Below, in pieces: positions 42,616-50,892 of a DNA stretch of 64,000 bases. Made by a program: the position numbers and the translations under genes. How positions within the stretch are numbered: position 1 is the first letter of the stretch; each line of letters opens with the position of its first letter. A model generated the notes under the pieces. The model was not told where the DNA came from. It saw nothing but the letters and a program-made list of their open reading frames with translations, and searched no databases. Source of the stretch: Cohaesibacter marisflavi (GTDB lineage: Bacteria > Pseudomonadota > Alphaproteobacteria > Rhizobiales > Cohaesibacteraceae); NCBI RefSeq assembly GCF_900115225.1, contig NZ_FOVR01000008.1, forward strand, positions 62,001 to 126,000, written 5' to 3'.

Positions 42616-43533
42616 TCAGGAAAAGCGATTGTTGAAGAATTGCTGAGCATGAGTCAGGAACATCGCCGGGGCCAGCTTCAACTTGCGTTGCTGATGGGTC
42701 AGGATCGACAGCGTATTATAATGGAGCTGTTCATCGGTAAGCGGCACAAAGCGCAATTCTGCATGATCGAGCGAGTCGTTAAGGCCAATCCGGGTTTGAA
42801 AACAGACCCCTAGATCCCGCGCTGCCAATCGGCGCATCATTTGAAGCGTGCTGACTTCTGCAAAAATGGATGGCTCGGTCTCTGTCTTTGCGAGCAAGCG
42901 GTCAAGGGCTGTGCGAAGGGACAGACCGCGCGACGGCAGGATGATCGGGAAATCCAGACAATCATGAAAGCAGCAGGAATCCATCTGGGCGAGCGGGTGA
43001 TTCTTGTTCACCACGGCACCGATTTCAAAGGCGTGGGAATAATTGACCGCAAGCAGGTCTTCATCCGGCGGATCGAAACAAAAGCCGATGTCGGCGTCGG
43101 AATCGATGATCTGACGGGCGATATTGTCGGAATGGGTCACCGTGATCCTGAGCTGGATATCGGGATAGCTCTTGCCAAAGGAAGCCGCAAGATCGGACAG
43201 AAGTTCGGTTGCAACGCTTTCTACGCTGGCGATGCGTACAATGCCGCGCTTGAGGCCACGCAGGGCGTCCAGTTCAGAGGTTGTCTGTTCGAAGTCGCGC
43301 AGAACATGGGTAACGTGTCGCAAGAGAATCTCACCGGCGGGTGAGAGTTGCAGCCGGCGCCCTACCCGCTCAAACAGCGGTACACCCAGGCTGTCTTCGA
43401 GCCAGAGAATTTGTCGATTGACGGCCGAGGAGGCAACATTGAGTTCACGACTAGCCGCGCGGATCGCACCATGCTCGGCGACCGCCGCAAAATAACGCAA
43501 AGCCGGAGAATAAAGAAGTCGAGCGCGGTCCAG
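42616..43533 (-). CDS. LysR-family regulator with a probable non-ATG start
   Basis: A LysR protein of roughly 300 residues: winged helix near HGAIRAASRELNVASSAVNR, then the substrate-binding effector domain. The first standard in-frame start is a TTG at 43500, but it has no ribosome binding site. The reading frame continues upstream with family-like sequence (DRARLLYSPALRYF) to a stop near 43566. That stretch has no ATG, GTG or TTG. GGAG at 43541-43544 is seven bases before a CTG (43531-43533) and four before an ATT, so a CTG start is proposed and used here. It follows the nucleoside operon; its target is unknown. Confidence 0.75.
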   Translation of the reverse strand: MDRARLLYSPALRYFAAVAEHGAIRAASRELNVASSAVNRQILWLEDSLGVPLFERVGRRLQLSPAGEILLRHVTHVLRDFEQTTSELDALRGLKRGIVRIASVESVATELLSDLAASFGKSYPDIQLRITVTHSDNIARQIIDSDADIGFCFDPPDEDLLAVNYSHAFEIGAVVNKNHPLAQMDSCCFHDCLDFPIILPSRGLSLRTALDRLLAKTETEPSIFAEVSTLQMMRRLAARDLGVCFQTRIGLNDSLDHAELRFVPLTDEQLHYNTLSILTHQQRKLKLAPAMFLTHAQQFFNNRFS

Positions 43534-43751
43534 AATGCTGCTCCATGGTTTGGTGTTTTTCTGCTAGGACATTGACATATATAGCAGGATGAAACAAGCA
43601 CGACGGATTGCCAAGCGCCTTGGATTGTTCACATTGTGTGTAAGGTATCGTCTGTTTATGGCAACAACCGAAGAGAACAGGATGTCTCCCGCAAAGGCAT
43701 TGGTTGACTTTCGGAGCGTGCTTTTGATCTGTTGGGCTGCCCTTATTGCTG

Positions 43752-44447
43752 TCAGCTTGCGGGTCTGATCCTGCGCAAATGGAGTAGTGGTCCGATGGCG
43801 AACAGGTAGATGCCGCTGATTGCCAGAATAATACGGTCCAGTGACGTTGGCACCATATTGTTGAAAACGACATGGCAGGCAAATACGGACCAGACGGCCA
43901 CGAAAACCAGTGTCAGCGGGCGCAGGGATTTGACCCGGACAGGATGAACGAACTCAACGGGAATAAATTGGGCCGCAGCCAACAACACAATTATGATGAA
44001 GCCGGTGATCGGATCTGGCGTGAAGAGGAAATAATAAAAGAGCACCCCATTCCAGACCGCCGGAAAGCCACGAAAGGCATTCGAGGGGCATTTCATCTGG
44101 TCATTGGCAAAATACAAACCGCCGGTTACGACGATGATGGCACCCGCGATAAGCGAATAAGGCATTGGCATCAAATCCGCTTTCATGAAAGCGAAAGCAG
44201 GGATAAAGACATAGGTCGCATAGTCGATGACAAAATCCAGACTGTTGCCACTCCAATTGGGCAAAATCTGCGTGACTTTCATTTTGCGCGCAATCGGTCC
44301 ATCGATGCCATCGACGAACTGGGCGGCGAGCAGCCAGAAGAACAAGGCTGTCCAGTCGCTGTTCGAAGCGGCCAGTGTTGCCAACAAGGCAAATGCTGCA
44401 CCAGAGGCAGTCAACAGATGAACTAGAAATGCGGTTTGTTTTTGCAT
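43752..44447 (-). CDS. pcs: Phosphatidylcholine synthase
   Basis: A 231-residue inner-membrane enzyme condensing CDP-diacylglycerol with choline to give phosphatidylcholine. The CDP-alcohol phosphotransferase motif is complete: Asp49-Gly50-x2-Ala53-Arg54, twelve residues, Gly67-x3-Asp71-x3-Asp75. The long gap and the region QMKCPSNAFRGFPAVWN fit the bacterial Pcs subgroup, not phosphatidylglycerol-phosphate synthase. About seven membrane helices. Pcs occurs mainly in rhizobia, Brucella and some other bacteria, supporting the taxonomic guess. It stands alone, 64 nt behind the DUF2182 gene. Confidence 0.88.
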   Translation of the reverse strand: MQKQTAFLVHLLTASGAAFALLATLAASNSDWTALFFWLLAAQFVDGIDGPIARKMKVTQILPNWSGNSLDFVIDYATYVFIPAFAFMKADLMPMPYSLIAGAIIVVTGGLYFANDQMKCPSNAFRGFPAVWNGVLFYYFLFTPDPITGFIIIVLLAAAQFIPVEFVHPVRVKSLRPLTLVFVAVWSVFACHVVFNNMVPTSLDRIILAISGIYLFAIGPLLHLRRIRPAS

Positions 44448-44511
44448 GCGCTGTCCCTATCCCAAACTGCTGCGGGAAGCAATCGGAAACATCAGGCAAC
44501 TGCCACAAAAA

Positions 44512-45507
44512 TCAAATGCCGAGAATGGTTCGCCCTGCAGGGGAGATGGAGAGCACTAAAAGTCCCCAGATTATGAGGAAAATACCGATACCGCGCGTTA
44601 CCCATGGATTGGGAACAACCTTCTCTATTGCCATCAATAATCCCAGAATTGCCATCCAAATCACATTCATGACCCCAACAGCAAACATCACAACCATGAG
44701 CGCCCATGTGCAGCCGGTGCAAAACAGCCCCTGCTCCAGTCCCATGATATAAGAGCCAGCAAAAGAGCGGAAGAAGCCCTTCTCCGTGCGTCGATTGAAA
44801 TAGGGAAAGGGCAGCTGGCAACGTAACAGACAGGCCTGCTTGGCTGGTGTAAATTGATAAATGCCAGCGAGCAGCAATGTGCTTGCAGAGAATACCATGG
44901 ATGCGGGTGCCATAACTGGTGACATGGTCTGGATTTCCGTCAGTCCCCATTGCAGCAGGGTGGCTAGGAAGGCAAAGCCGATCCAGATGCTTAGATAGCC
45001 CAAAGTCAGCAACAAGACGGAGAATGGTCCGGCTTTTCTGCCCTTTGCTTCTTGCACGGACGCATAGCTTTTCAGAATTGGTGCGGCGGTGGGTAACATC
45101 ATGGCAATCGCCATCATGACCCACATGGCAAAGACGATGATGAGATCCTGCATGCCCCAGGCGTCCAGACTGGGCATGCCGAAATGGCCGATAGCAGCAG
45201 ACGGCGCGCAAACAGCGGCGATGAAGGCACGCGTTGTCGGGTCCAGGCTCTCAAATCCGTTGAAAACGTTGAAGGCAGACATGCCAGGCCCAAGTGCGCG
45301 CATGTCCATGTCCGGTGCCATGTCGACTACCATGGCAAACAAATAGAACCATGCAAAAAGAGAGGCCGCTGCGATCGCCAGAAAGAGGGCGATGCGAGGC
45401 TTTGCTTCGGCTGCAGCGAGTTCGGGATGCTCCGCACGGAAGCGGGCCATTTGCTTTTGTAATTCCCGGCTGCTGCTGGTGTCGAAAAAATTTCCCAGTG
45501 GACTCAT
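44512..45507 (-). CDS. DUF2182 integral membrane protein
   Basis: A 331-residue membrane protein with about six to seven helices, matching the DUF2182 pattern by IVFAMWVMMAIAMMLPTAAP and GLFCTGCTWALMVVMFAVGV. The CxxC in the latter (Cys-Thr-Gly-Cys) and the methionine-rich helices suggest metal handling, which has been proposed for the family but not shown here. It is expressed leftward ahead of phosphatidylcholine synthase. The first 30 residues are soluble and charged. Confidence 0.85.
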   Translation of the reverse strand: MSPLGNFFDTSSSRELQKQMARFRAEHPELAAAEAKPRIALFLAIAAASLFAWFYLFAMVVDMAPDMDMRALGPGMSAFNVFNGFESLDPTTRAFIAAVCAPSAAIGHFGMPSLDAWGMQDLIIVFAMWVMMAIAMMLPTAAPILKSYASVQEAKGRKAGPFSVLLLTLGYLSIWIGFAFLATLLQWGLTEIQTMSPVMAPASMVFSASTLLLAGIYQFTPAKQACLLRCQLPFPYFNRRTEKGFFRSFAGSYIMGLEQGLFCTGCTWALMVVMFAVGVMNVIWMAILGLLMAIEKVVPNPWVTRGIGIFLIIWGLLVLSISPAGRTILGI

Positions 45508-45710
45508 CTGGACACCGCCTTTTCTTCGTAAGTGGATTCACGCTGTCATATGAACCGGAGTTGGTGCAAATTGCAAGATAGCCATGGTGTCATAGTGTCA
45601 AGGCGGTATAGATGCTCTGATCGGCTCAGGCTGGATTTTCTGCCCCTTACAGGCTATGACCCATGCGAACTCAAATGATCCTGCGGAATCAGTCCGCAAA
45701 GGGAGCTGTC

Positions 45711-46940
45711 ATGTCGCACGAAAGAAAAGTGGATGTTGCTGTGGTTGGAAGCGGGCCTGCAGGCCATGTTGCTGCCATCCAAATGGCAAAGCTCGGACTC
45801 TCTTGTGTTCTGATTGGCCCTGAGCATGGCGGTGAAGACGGGCGAACCACGGCCCTGCTTGGCAGCTCGGTGCCCTATCTTCAAAGTCTGGGACTTTGGG
45901 ATGGCATTGCAGCGGAGGGGCAAGCCCTCAAGATCATGCGTCTCATTGACGATACCGGACGCCTTTTTAAGGCGCCGACAACGGAATTTGACAGCTCCGA
46001 GATCGATCTGGAGGCCTTTGGCTACAATATTGATAACAATCGCCTCGTTGCCACCTTGCATGCCGCTTTGGAAGTGCAGGATCAGGAGCGTGTTATTCAG
46101 GATAAGCAGCTCGCTCGCTCTGTTCGGTTGGAGAGCGATGGGGCCATGATCGAGATGGAGGATGGCTCTGTCTGGCAGGCACGGCTTGCCATTGCTGCGG
46201 ACGGACGCAAGTCCATCGTGCGGGAGGCAGCCGGAGTGGAGATGCGCAAATGGGCCTACCCGCAGACCGCCATGGTGGTCAACCTGCATCATCCCTCAAC
46301 ACCGCACAACAATATCTCGACAGAGTTTCACACCAAGACAGGCCCCTTCACGCTGGTGCCATATCGGGACGGCTTTACATCAAGTCTCGTTTGTGTGGTC
46401 AAGCCTGAAGATGCGGAACGCCTCAAGGGGATGGATCGGCATCTGTTGGCGCTTGAGCTCGAACGACGGGCCCATTCTATTTACGGTGCGTTTGAGGTGA
46501 TCAGTGATCCGCAGAGCTTCCCGCTTTCTGGTATGGTGGCGAAACAGTTTTACGGTCCGCGCGCAGCGTTGATTGCAGAGAGCGCCCATGCCTTCCCGCC
46601 AATCGGGGCACAGGGGCTCAATCTCAGCCTGCGCGATATCTCCAGCTTGGCCGATGTCATCCGAGAAGATGGCGCAGGCGATCCCGGAGCAGATGATGTG
46701 GTGCAGACCTATGGTCAGCTGCGGCGCAGCGATATCTGGTCTCGCACCGCAGGAGTGCATATGCTGAATATGTCGCTCATCTCCGCCCTGCCCTTCGGTC
46801 AAGGTGCGCGCACAGCCGGTTTGGCTCTGGCCAACATGGTTCCTTCCTTACGCAAGTTGATGATGAAAGCGGGACTGGATGCGCCAACGAAGATTGGTTG
46901 GACTGCTGACGCCATCAACAAGCGCGAGAAACATTCTTAG
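45711..46940 (+). CDS. UbiH/UbiF-type FAD-dependent hydroxylase
   Basis: A 409-residue flavoprotein monooxygenase, probably acting on a ubiquinone precursor ring. The FAD-binding GxGxxG is VVGSGPAGHV (residues 11-20); the DG motif appears as IAADGRKSIVR. The third FAD motif reads LIAESAHAFPPIGAQGLNLS, with Glu-Ser where many hydroxylases have Gly-Asp, a variant common in the UbiH group of alphaproteobacteria. The ATG at 45711 has GGGAG five bases upstream; an in-frame ATG at 45663 lacks it. Which ring position it hydroxylates cannot be told. Confidence 0.85.
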   Translation: MSHERKVDVAVVGSGPAGHVAAIQMAKLGLSCVLIGPEHGGEDGRTTALLGSSVPYLQSLGLWDGIAAEGQALKIMRLIDDTGRLFKAPTTEFDSSEIDLEAFGYNIDNNRLVATLHAALEVQDQERVIQDKQLARSVRLESDGAMIEMEDGSVWQARLAIAADGRKSIVREAAGVEMRKWAYPQTAMVVNLHHPSTPHNNISTEFHTKTGPFTLVPYRDGFTSSLVCVVKPEDAERLKGMDRHLLALELERRAHSIYGAFEVISDPQSFPLSGMVAKQFYGPRAALIAESAHAFPPIGAQGLNLSLRDISSLADVIREDGAGDPGADDVVQTYGQLRRSDIWSRTAGVHMLNMSLISALPFGQGARTAGLALANMVPSLRKLMMKAGLDAPTKIGWTADAINKREKHS

Positions 46941-47073
46941 TTTTATCCGGCGTGGGCGCTTGGCTGGAACGCAAGCTTTCCACATTGTACATTGCGCTTT
47001 TGTGTCACTGAGCTACAAAGGGCCGATACCGAACCGTCCGGTGGGAATTAACAGAAGGCCGCAGGTATTTTGC

Positions 47074-47946
47074 ATGAAGAAAGTCACGCTGGCTCATCGC
47101 ATTGAATATGCATTGCTGATGTTTGTCATCTTTATCCTGCGATCGATGCCACTCTATGTGTCTTCCGGTTTCATGGGCTGGCTCTGGCGCTCAATCGCAC
47201 CACGCCTTAGGCGACAGAAGCGGGCGATGGAGCATCTTCGGCTCGCCTTTCCAGAAAAATCCGACGACGAGCTCTATGCCATTACTCTTGCTATGTGGGA
47301 GAATCTCGGGCGGACCTTCGCCGAGGCCGTGCTGGCTGACAAAATCGCCAAACGCATGGACGAACTGGTCGAGCAGCCTGAGAATTACCGGCTGATCGTG
47401 GACGAGATCAAGCGATCCGGCGGCGTGATCGTCTCTCTGCATTCTGGCAACTGGGAACTGGGCGGCGCGATTTCTTCGCATAACGGGTTTGATTGCTCTG
47501 TCGTCATGCAGAAGCTCAAGAATCCTCTGGTTCATGACTATATGGTGCGAAAGCGCGCCGAAACCTTCAGTGGTGGCGTGTTTGTGAAAGGCGACCGTGC
47601 CGGTATGCGTGCGCTTACGTCAGTTTCTGGCGGAACGGCTGTGGCGATCATGGGCGATTTGCGCGATCGTCACGGGGCCACAATCGACTTTTTTGGCCGC
47701 CCTGCCCCGACCAACAGCTTTCCTGCCCGTCTGGCTCGCAAGAAAGGGGCTCCGCTTATTGCGTTGCGTATCAAACGCACCAGAGGCATTCACTTCAAGG
47801 TGCAGGCTGAAATCGTTCCGATGCCCCACAGTGACGCAGTTGAAGACGATATTCTGCAAGCGACCATCGCTGAACAGGCCCAGTTTGAGAGCTGGATCCG
47901 TGAAGCTCCGGACCAATGGATGTGGGCACATCGCCGCTGGGGCTAA
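47074..47946 (+). CDS. Lipid A biosynthesis acyltransferase-like protein (LpxL/HtrB family)
   Basis: A 290-residue membrane-anchored acyltransferase. One N-terminal helix (about 12-32) is followed by the acyltransferase fold with the catalytic HxxxxE, His123 to Glu128, in SLHSGNWELG. Family features ALTSVSGGTAVAIMGDLRDR and PDQWMWAHRRW (C-terminus) are present. It probably adds a secondary acyl chain to lipid A; some relatives act on other lipids. The open frame extends to 46879 inside the hydroxylase gene, but similarity begins at MKKVTLAHR. Confidence 0.85.
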   Translation: MKKVTLAHRIEYALLMFVIFILRSMPLYVSSGFMGWLWRSIAPRLRRQKRAMEHLRLAFPEKSDDELYAITLAMWENLGRTFAEAVLADKIAKRMDELVEQPENYRLIVDEIKRSGGVIVSLHSGNWELGGAISSHNGFDCSVVMQKLKNPLVHDYMVRKRAETFSGGVFVKGDRAGMRALTSVSGGTAVAIMGDLRDRHGATIDFFGRPAPTNSFPARLARKKGAPLIALRIKRTRGIHFKVQAEIVPMPHSDAVEDDILQATIAEQAQFESWIREAPDQWMWAHRRWG

Positions 47947-48139
47947 GCGGGGCGAATTGCCTTGCTCGCGCACCCTACTCTGGCCCGTCAATACGCCATA
48001 GCTTCTACCTCTTCCGTATCTTCCCCTACAGTCTTATTGCGCTGCAGCAATTTTTGCGGTGCAAATAGGCGCGAGGATTGCGCTGCTCGATTAGGCAAAA
48101 TCGAGAGCCTCTTGCGGCAGCGCGCATAAGGGGAGAGAG

Positions 48140-49189
48140 ATGATGAAAACGCCACGTGCATTTTACAAACCATTGGCCATTGGGGCGCCTGTTCCCTATC
48201 GCGACTTGCCGGTTAGAGTGGAGCGCATGATTCATTTCGTGCCGCCACATATCGAGAAGATGCGCGCCAAGATTCCTGATCTGATCAAGACGGTTGATGT
48301 GATATTGGGCAATCTGGAAGATGCCATCCCGGCAGATATGAAAGAAGAAGCGCGAGCTGGGTTTATCCAGTTGGCAAAAGACAATGACTTTGGTTCTACC
48401 GGCCTTTGGACGCGTGTTAATTGCCTCAATTCTCCTTGGTTTCTGGATGATGTGATCGACATTGTTTCGCAAGTGGGCAACAAGCTTGATGTCATCATGT
48501 TGCCCAAAGTGGAAGGCGCTTGGGATATTCACTATCTCGATCAGCTTCTCGCGCAACTTGAAGCCAAGCATGAGGTAGAAAAGCCGATCCTGATTCACGC
48601 GATTTTGGAAACGGCAGAGGGTGTGGCCAATGTGGAATCCATTTGTGCCGCCTCCCCGCGTATGCATGGCATTTCCCTTGGGCCTGCGGACCTTGCCGCA
48701 TCGCGTGGTATGAAAACGACTCGCGTGGGCGGTGGCCATCCGGGTTATCGGGTGCTTGGTGATGTAGAAGAAGGCACAGAGCGTGCTTTCTACCAGCAGG
48801 ATCTCTGGCACTACACCATGGCCAAGATGGTCGATGCCTGCATGACCTACGGTCTCAAGGCCTTTTATGGTCCCTTTGGGGATTTCTCCGATCCTGACGC
48901 TTGCGAGGCGCAATTCCGCAACAGCTTCCTTTTGGGCTGTATGGGAACATGGTCTCTGCACCCCTCACAGGTGAGCATTGCAAAGCGTGTTTTCAGTCCG
49001 GACGTAGATGAAGTCAAAATGGCCTTGCGTATTCTGGAAGCCATGCCAGATGGAACCGGAGCCGTAATGATCGACGGCAAAATGCAGGATGATGCCACTT
49101 GGAAACAAGCCAAGGTGATCGTCGATCTGGCAAAACAGGTGGCGGAGAAAGATCCGGAAATGGGCGCACTTTATGGTTTGTCCGGCTAG
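48140..49189 (+). CDS. Malyl-CoA-lyase-like HpcH/HpaI-family enzyme
   Basis: A 349-residue protein of the citrate-lyase-beta/malyl-CoA-lyase superfamily. The magnesium-binding acidic pair is in [10 protein letters not shown] (Glu60, Asp61), with a later glutamate in [10 protein letters not shown]. The C-terminal [18 protein letters not shown] is the CoA-ester-lyase signature. Enzymes of this type cleave or form malyl-CoA, beta-methylmalyl-CoA or citramalyl-CoA; which one applies is not resolvable here. The chain is about 30 residues longer than typical malyl-CoA lyases. GGGAGAGAG precedes the ATG; a second ATG follows at once. The gene stands alone. Confidence 0.72.
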   Translation: MMKTPRAFYKPLAIGAPVPYRDLPVRVERMIHFVPPHIEKMRAKIPDLIKTVDVILGNLEDAIPADMKEEARAGFIQLAKDNDFGSTGLWTRVNCLNSPWFLDDVIDIVSQVGNKLDVIMLPKVEGAWDIHYLDQLLAQLEAKHEVEKPILIHAILETAEGVANVESICAASPRMHGISLGPADLAASRGMKTTRVGGGHPGYRVLGDVEEGTERAFYQQDLWHYTMAKMVDACMTYGLKAFYGPFGDFSDPDACEAQFRNSFLLGCMGTWSLHPSQVSIAKRVFSPDVDEVKMALRILEAMPDGTGAVMIDGKMQDDATWKQAKVIVDLAKQVAEKDPEMGALYGLSG

Positions 49190-49455
49190 CTTTATGATCT
49201 CCGCTGCGGGCGTCTATTGGCACTGACAAGCGGATAAAATGCGTAAAAAGGCTCGGAATCGAGCAAATATTGGCCAGCCTCGTGTTGGCCTTTATTGACT
49301 TGGCTTGCCGAGTGTGATGAGTACAGTCCTTCACTTTTTAACGAGCTGATCAAAAGAATGTTCATAGCGTCTGCATCAAAATATATGCTAGGCTAAGGAC
49401 AATGGCCTTTTGCGAGGCAACGTTAGGCAACTATAAGAAAATGGAGCCTGGTCTC

Positions 49456-49788
49456 ATGGCGGAAATGAAAATAGCAAAATTTCAGATCGGTCAGATCGTG
49501 CGCCACCGGGTTTATTCTTTCCGTGGCGTCGTTTTCGACGTCGATCCCGAGTTTGACAATTCGGAAGAATGGTATGATTCCATTCCTGAAGATGTTCGCC
49601 CGCGTCGCGATCAGCCTTTCTATCATATCTTTGCGGAGAATGATGAGACGGAATATGTGGCCTATGTGTCCGAGCAGAATTTGCTCAAGGACAGTTCAGG
49701 TGAACCTATTCGGCATCCGCAGGTTCGGCAACTCTTCAAGGGCATGAAAGAAGGCATCTATCAGCCGGAAGATGATCTGGTGAATTAG
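49456..49788 (+). CDS. hspQ: HspQ (YccV-like) heat-shock protein
   Basis: A small cytoplasmic protein of about 110 residues matching HspQ, a Lon-protease specificity factor in enterobacteria also known as a hemimethylated-DNA-binding protein. Core motifs are FQIGQIVRHRVYSFRGVVFD, RDQPFYHIFAEND and YVSEQNLL. The usual length is near 105 residues, so the ATG at 49456 (GGAG nine bases upstream) is chosen over in-frame ATGs at 49402 and 49441. A strong bidirectional terminator follows at 49820. Confidence 0.85.
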   Translation: MAEMKIAKFQIGQIVRHRVYSFRGVVFDVDPEFDNSEEWYDSIPEDVRPRRDQPFYHIFAENDETEYVAYVSEQNLLKDSSGEPIRHPQVRQLFKGMKEGIYQPEDDLVN

Positions 49789-49819
49789 ACCGAAAGAGCC
49801 GATTCAAAATGTCGCAATA

Positions 49820-49856
49820 AAAAACCGCGATCCGAAATGAACGGATCGCGGTTTTT
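49820..49856. terminator. Bidirectional terminator between hspQ and IalB-like gene
   Basis: AAAAACCGCGATCCG and CGGATCGCGGTTTTT form a perfect 15-bp stem with a 7-nt loop, giving a T-run in both directions. It lies between two convergent genes and is the strongest terminator in the window. Confidence 0.92.
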
Positions 49857-49877
49857 ATTTGTAAAGCCATGACTGGC

Positions 49878-50519
49878 CTATTCGGCCTTCTGCTTCTGAT
49901 CAAGCAGCTTCTGGCGCTGTTCTTCAGCACGTTTGCGCAGCAGTTCCTGAAGCTTCTGCTGTTCTTCAGCGGTTTTCTTCAGATCGATCGGGTCGCCGTC
50001 ATAGCTTGCAGTGAAGCCGCTCAGGGTTAGATCAAAGCGCACTGGCTGTGCTTGCTGGTTGAGCGCGGTGACAGAGATGGTTGCGCCCTTTTTCATCTGA
50101 TCGACGAATGTGGCGTCAACAGCTACGTCAGAGAAGCATGCATTGGGGAAGCAGATGGAGAAGGTTCCCTTGATCTGCTTGCCTTTGTCGATCTGTATGG
50201 TCAGGCCGTGACGCAGCAGCATGCCCGGCGTGATAGCGATGACGAGCGCCTTGCGTTTGGCCCCTTCCAGCTCACGCAGCGAAATCGAAGCAAGAAACTG
50301 GCCGGTTTCAGCCTTCAGTTCCTGAGTGATCGCGCAGAGCTGCTTTTTGGTTTTCGCATCTTCGCTGCAGAATTTCATCCAATGCGGAGCATTGGCGTTG
50401 TTTGCTTGTGCTTGTGCCTGGGCGCTGTGCACGGGTGCAAGAAATGCGATCGCTGTGAGGGCCATGGTGGCCGACGCAACCGGCAAAATTCTTTTGAAAG
50501 CCCTGTCAAACATGACCAT
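49878..50519 (-). CDS. Invasion-associated locus B (IalB) family secreted protein
   Basis: A 213-residue exported protein. Signal peptide residues 1-35 (FKRILPVASATMALTAIAFL, ending SAQA) are followed by an IalB domain with paired cysteines (KFCSEDAKTKKQLCAITQ and ICFPNACFSD). The C-terminal 35 residues are a charged Glu/Gln/Lys-rich helix (EEQQKLQELLRKRAEEQRQK). IalB proteins are named for a Bartonella invasion gene, but they are widespread in free-living alphaproteobacteria as periplasmic proteins of unclear role. The frame is open to 50777, but no signal or SD supports an earlier start. Confidence 0.85.
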   Translation of the reverse strand: MVMFDRAFKRILPVASATMALTAIAFLAPVHSAQAQAQANNANAPHWMKFCSEDAKTKKQLCAITQELKAETGQFLASISLRELEGAKRKALVIAITPGMLLRHGLTIQIDKGKQIKGTFSICFPNACFSDVAVDATFVDQMKKGATISVTALNQQAQPVRFDLTLSGFTASYDGDPIDLKKTAEEQQKLQELLRKRAEEQRQKLLDQKQKAE

Positions 50520-50892
50520 TAATAAAAATCCCGATTTTGTTCCGTTACTGCAGGAAGGCGAAGTTCCTGTTCTATATGTCGATCTGTGCGACGCTCGATC
50601 GTTATGACTGATATTGAAATTGCAGATCTCGTCTTTGCTTTTCCCAGCATCTATGCCAAACGCGGCAAACGGTTGCAATTCAACAGCAGTCCTCAATCCA
50701 AAACTAGCCTCTTCATTCACAATGAATTGGGCAGAATAGTGACTATGCGCTATTTCTTCTACAAGCTGTCCGCACAAAATTCCAGAGGCAGAATCATGCT
50801 GCGGTGGTTTTCCCGCCTGTGTTAGATTGTTTGCAGAGACTGATTCAACTTATTTCCTCCGGTTCTCCGGTTTGCGACAAAGGACCCCTCAT

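Noticed and set aside
43451-43882. A leftward frame crossing from phosphatidylcholine synthase into the LysR 5' region
   Set aside because: Its translation has no family features, and the overlapping region fits the LysR N-terminus better. It was considered as a frameshifted LysR start, but the LysR frame itself continues with family-like residues.
48026-48961. A 311-codon frame antisense to the malyl-CoA-lyase-like gene
   Set aside because: No homology pattern; the plus-strand gene has the magnesium and CoA-lyase signatures.
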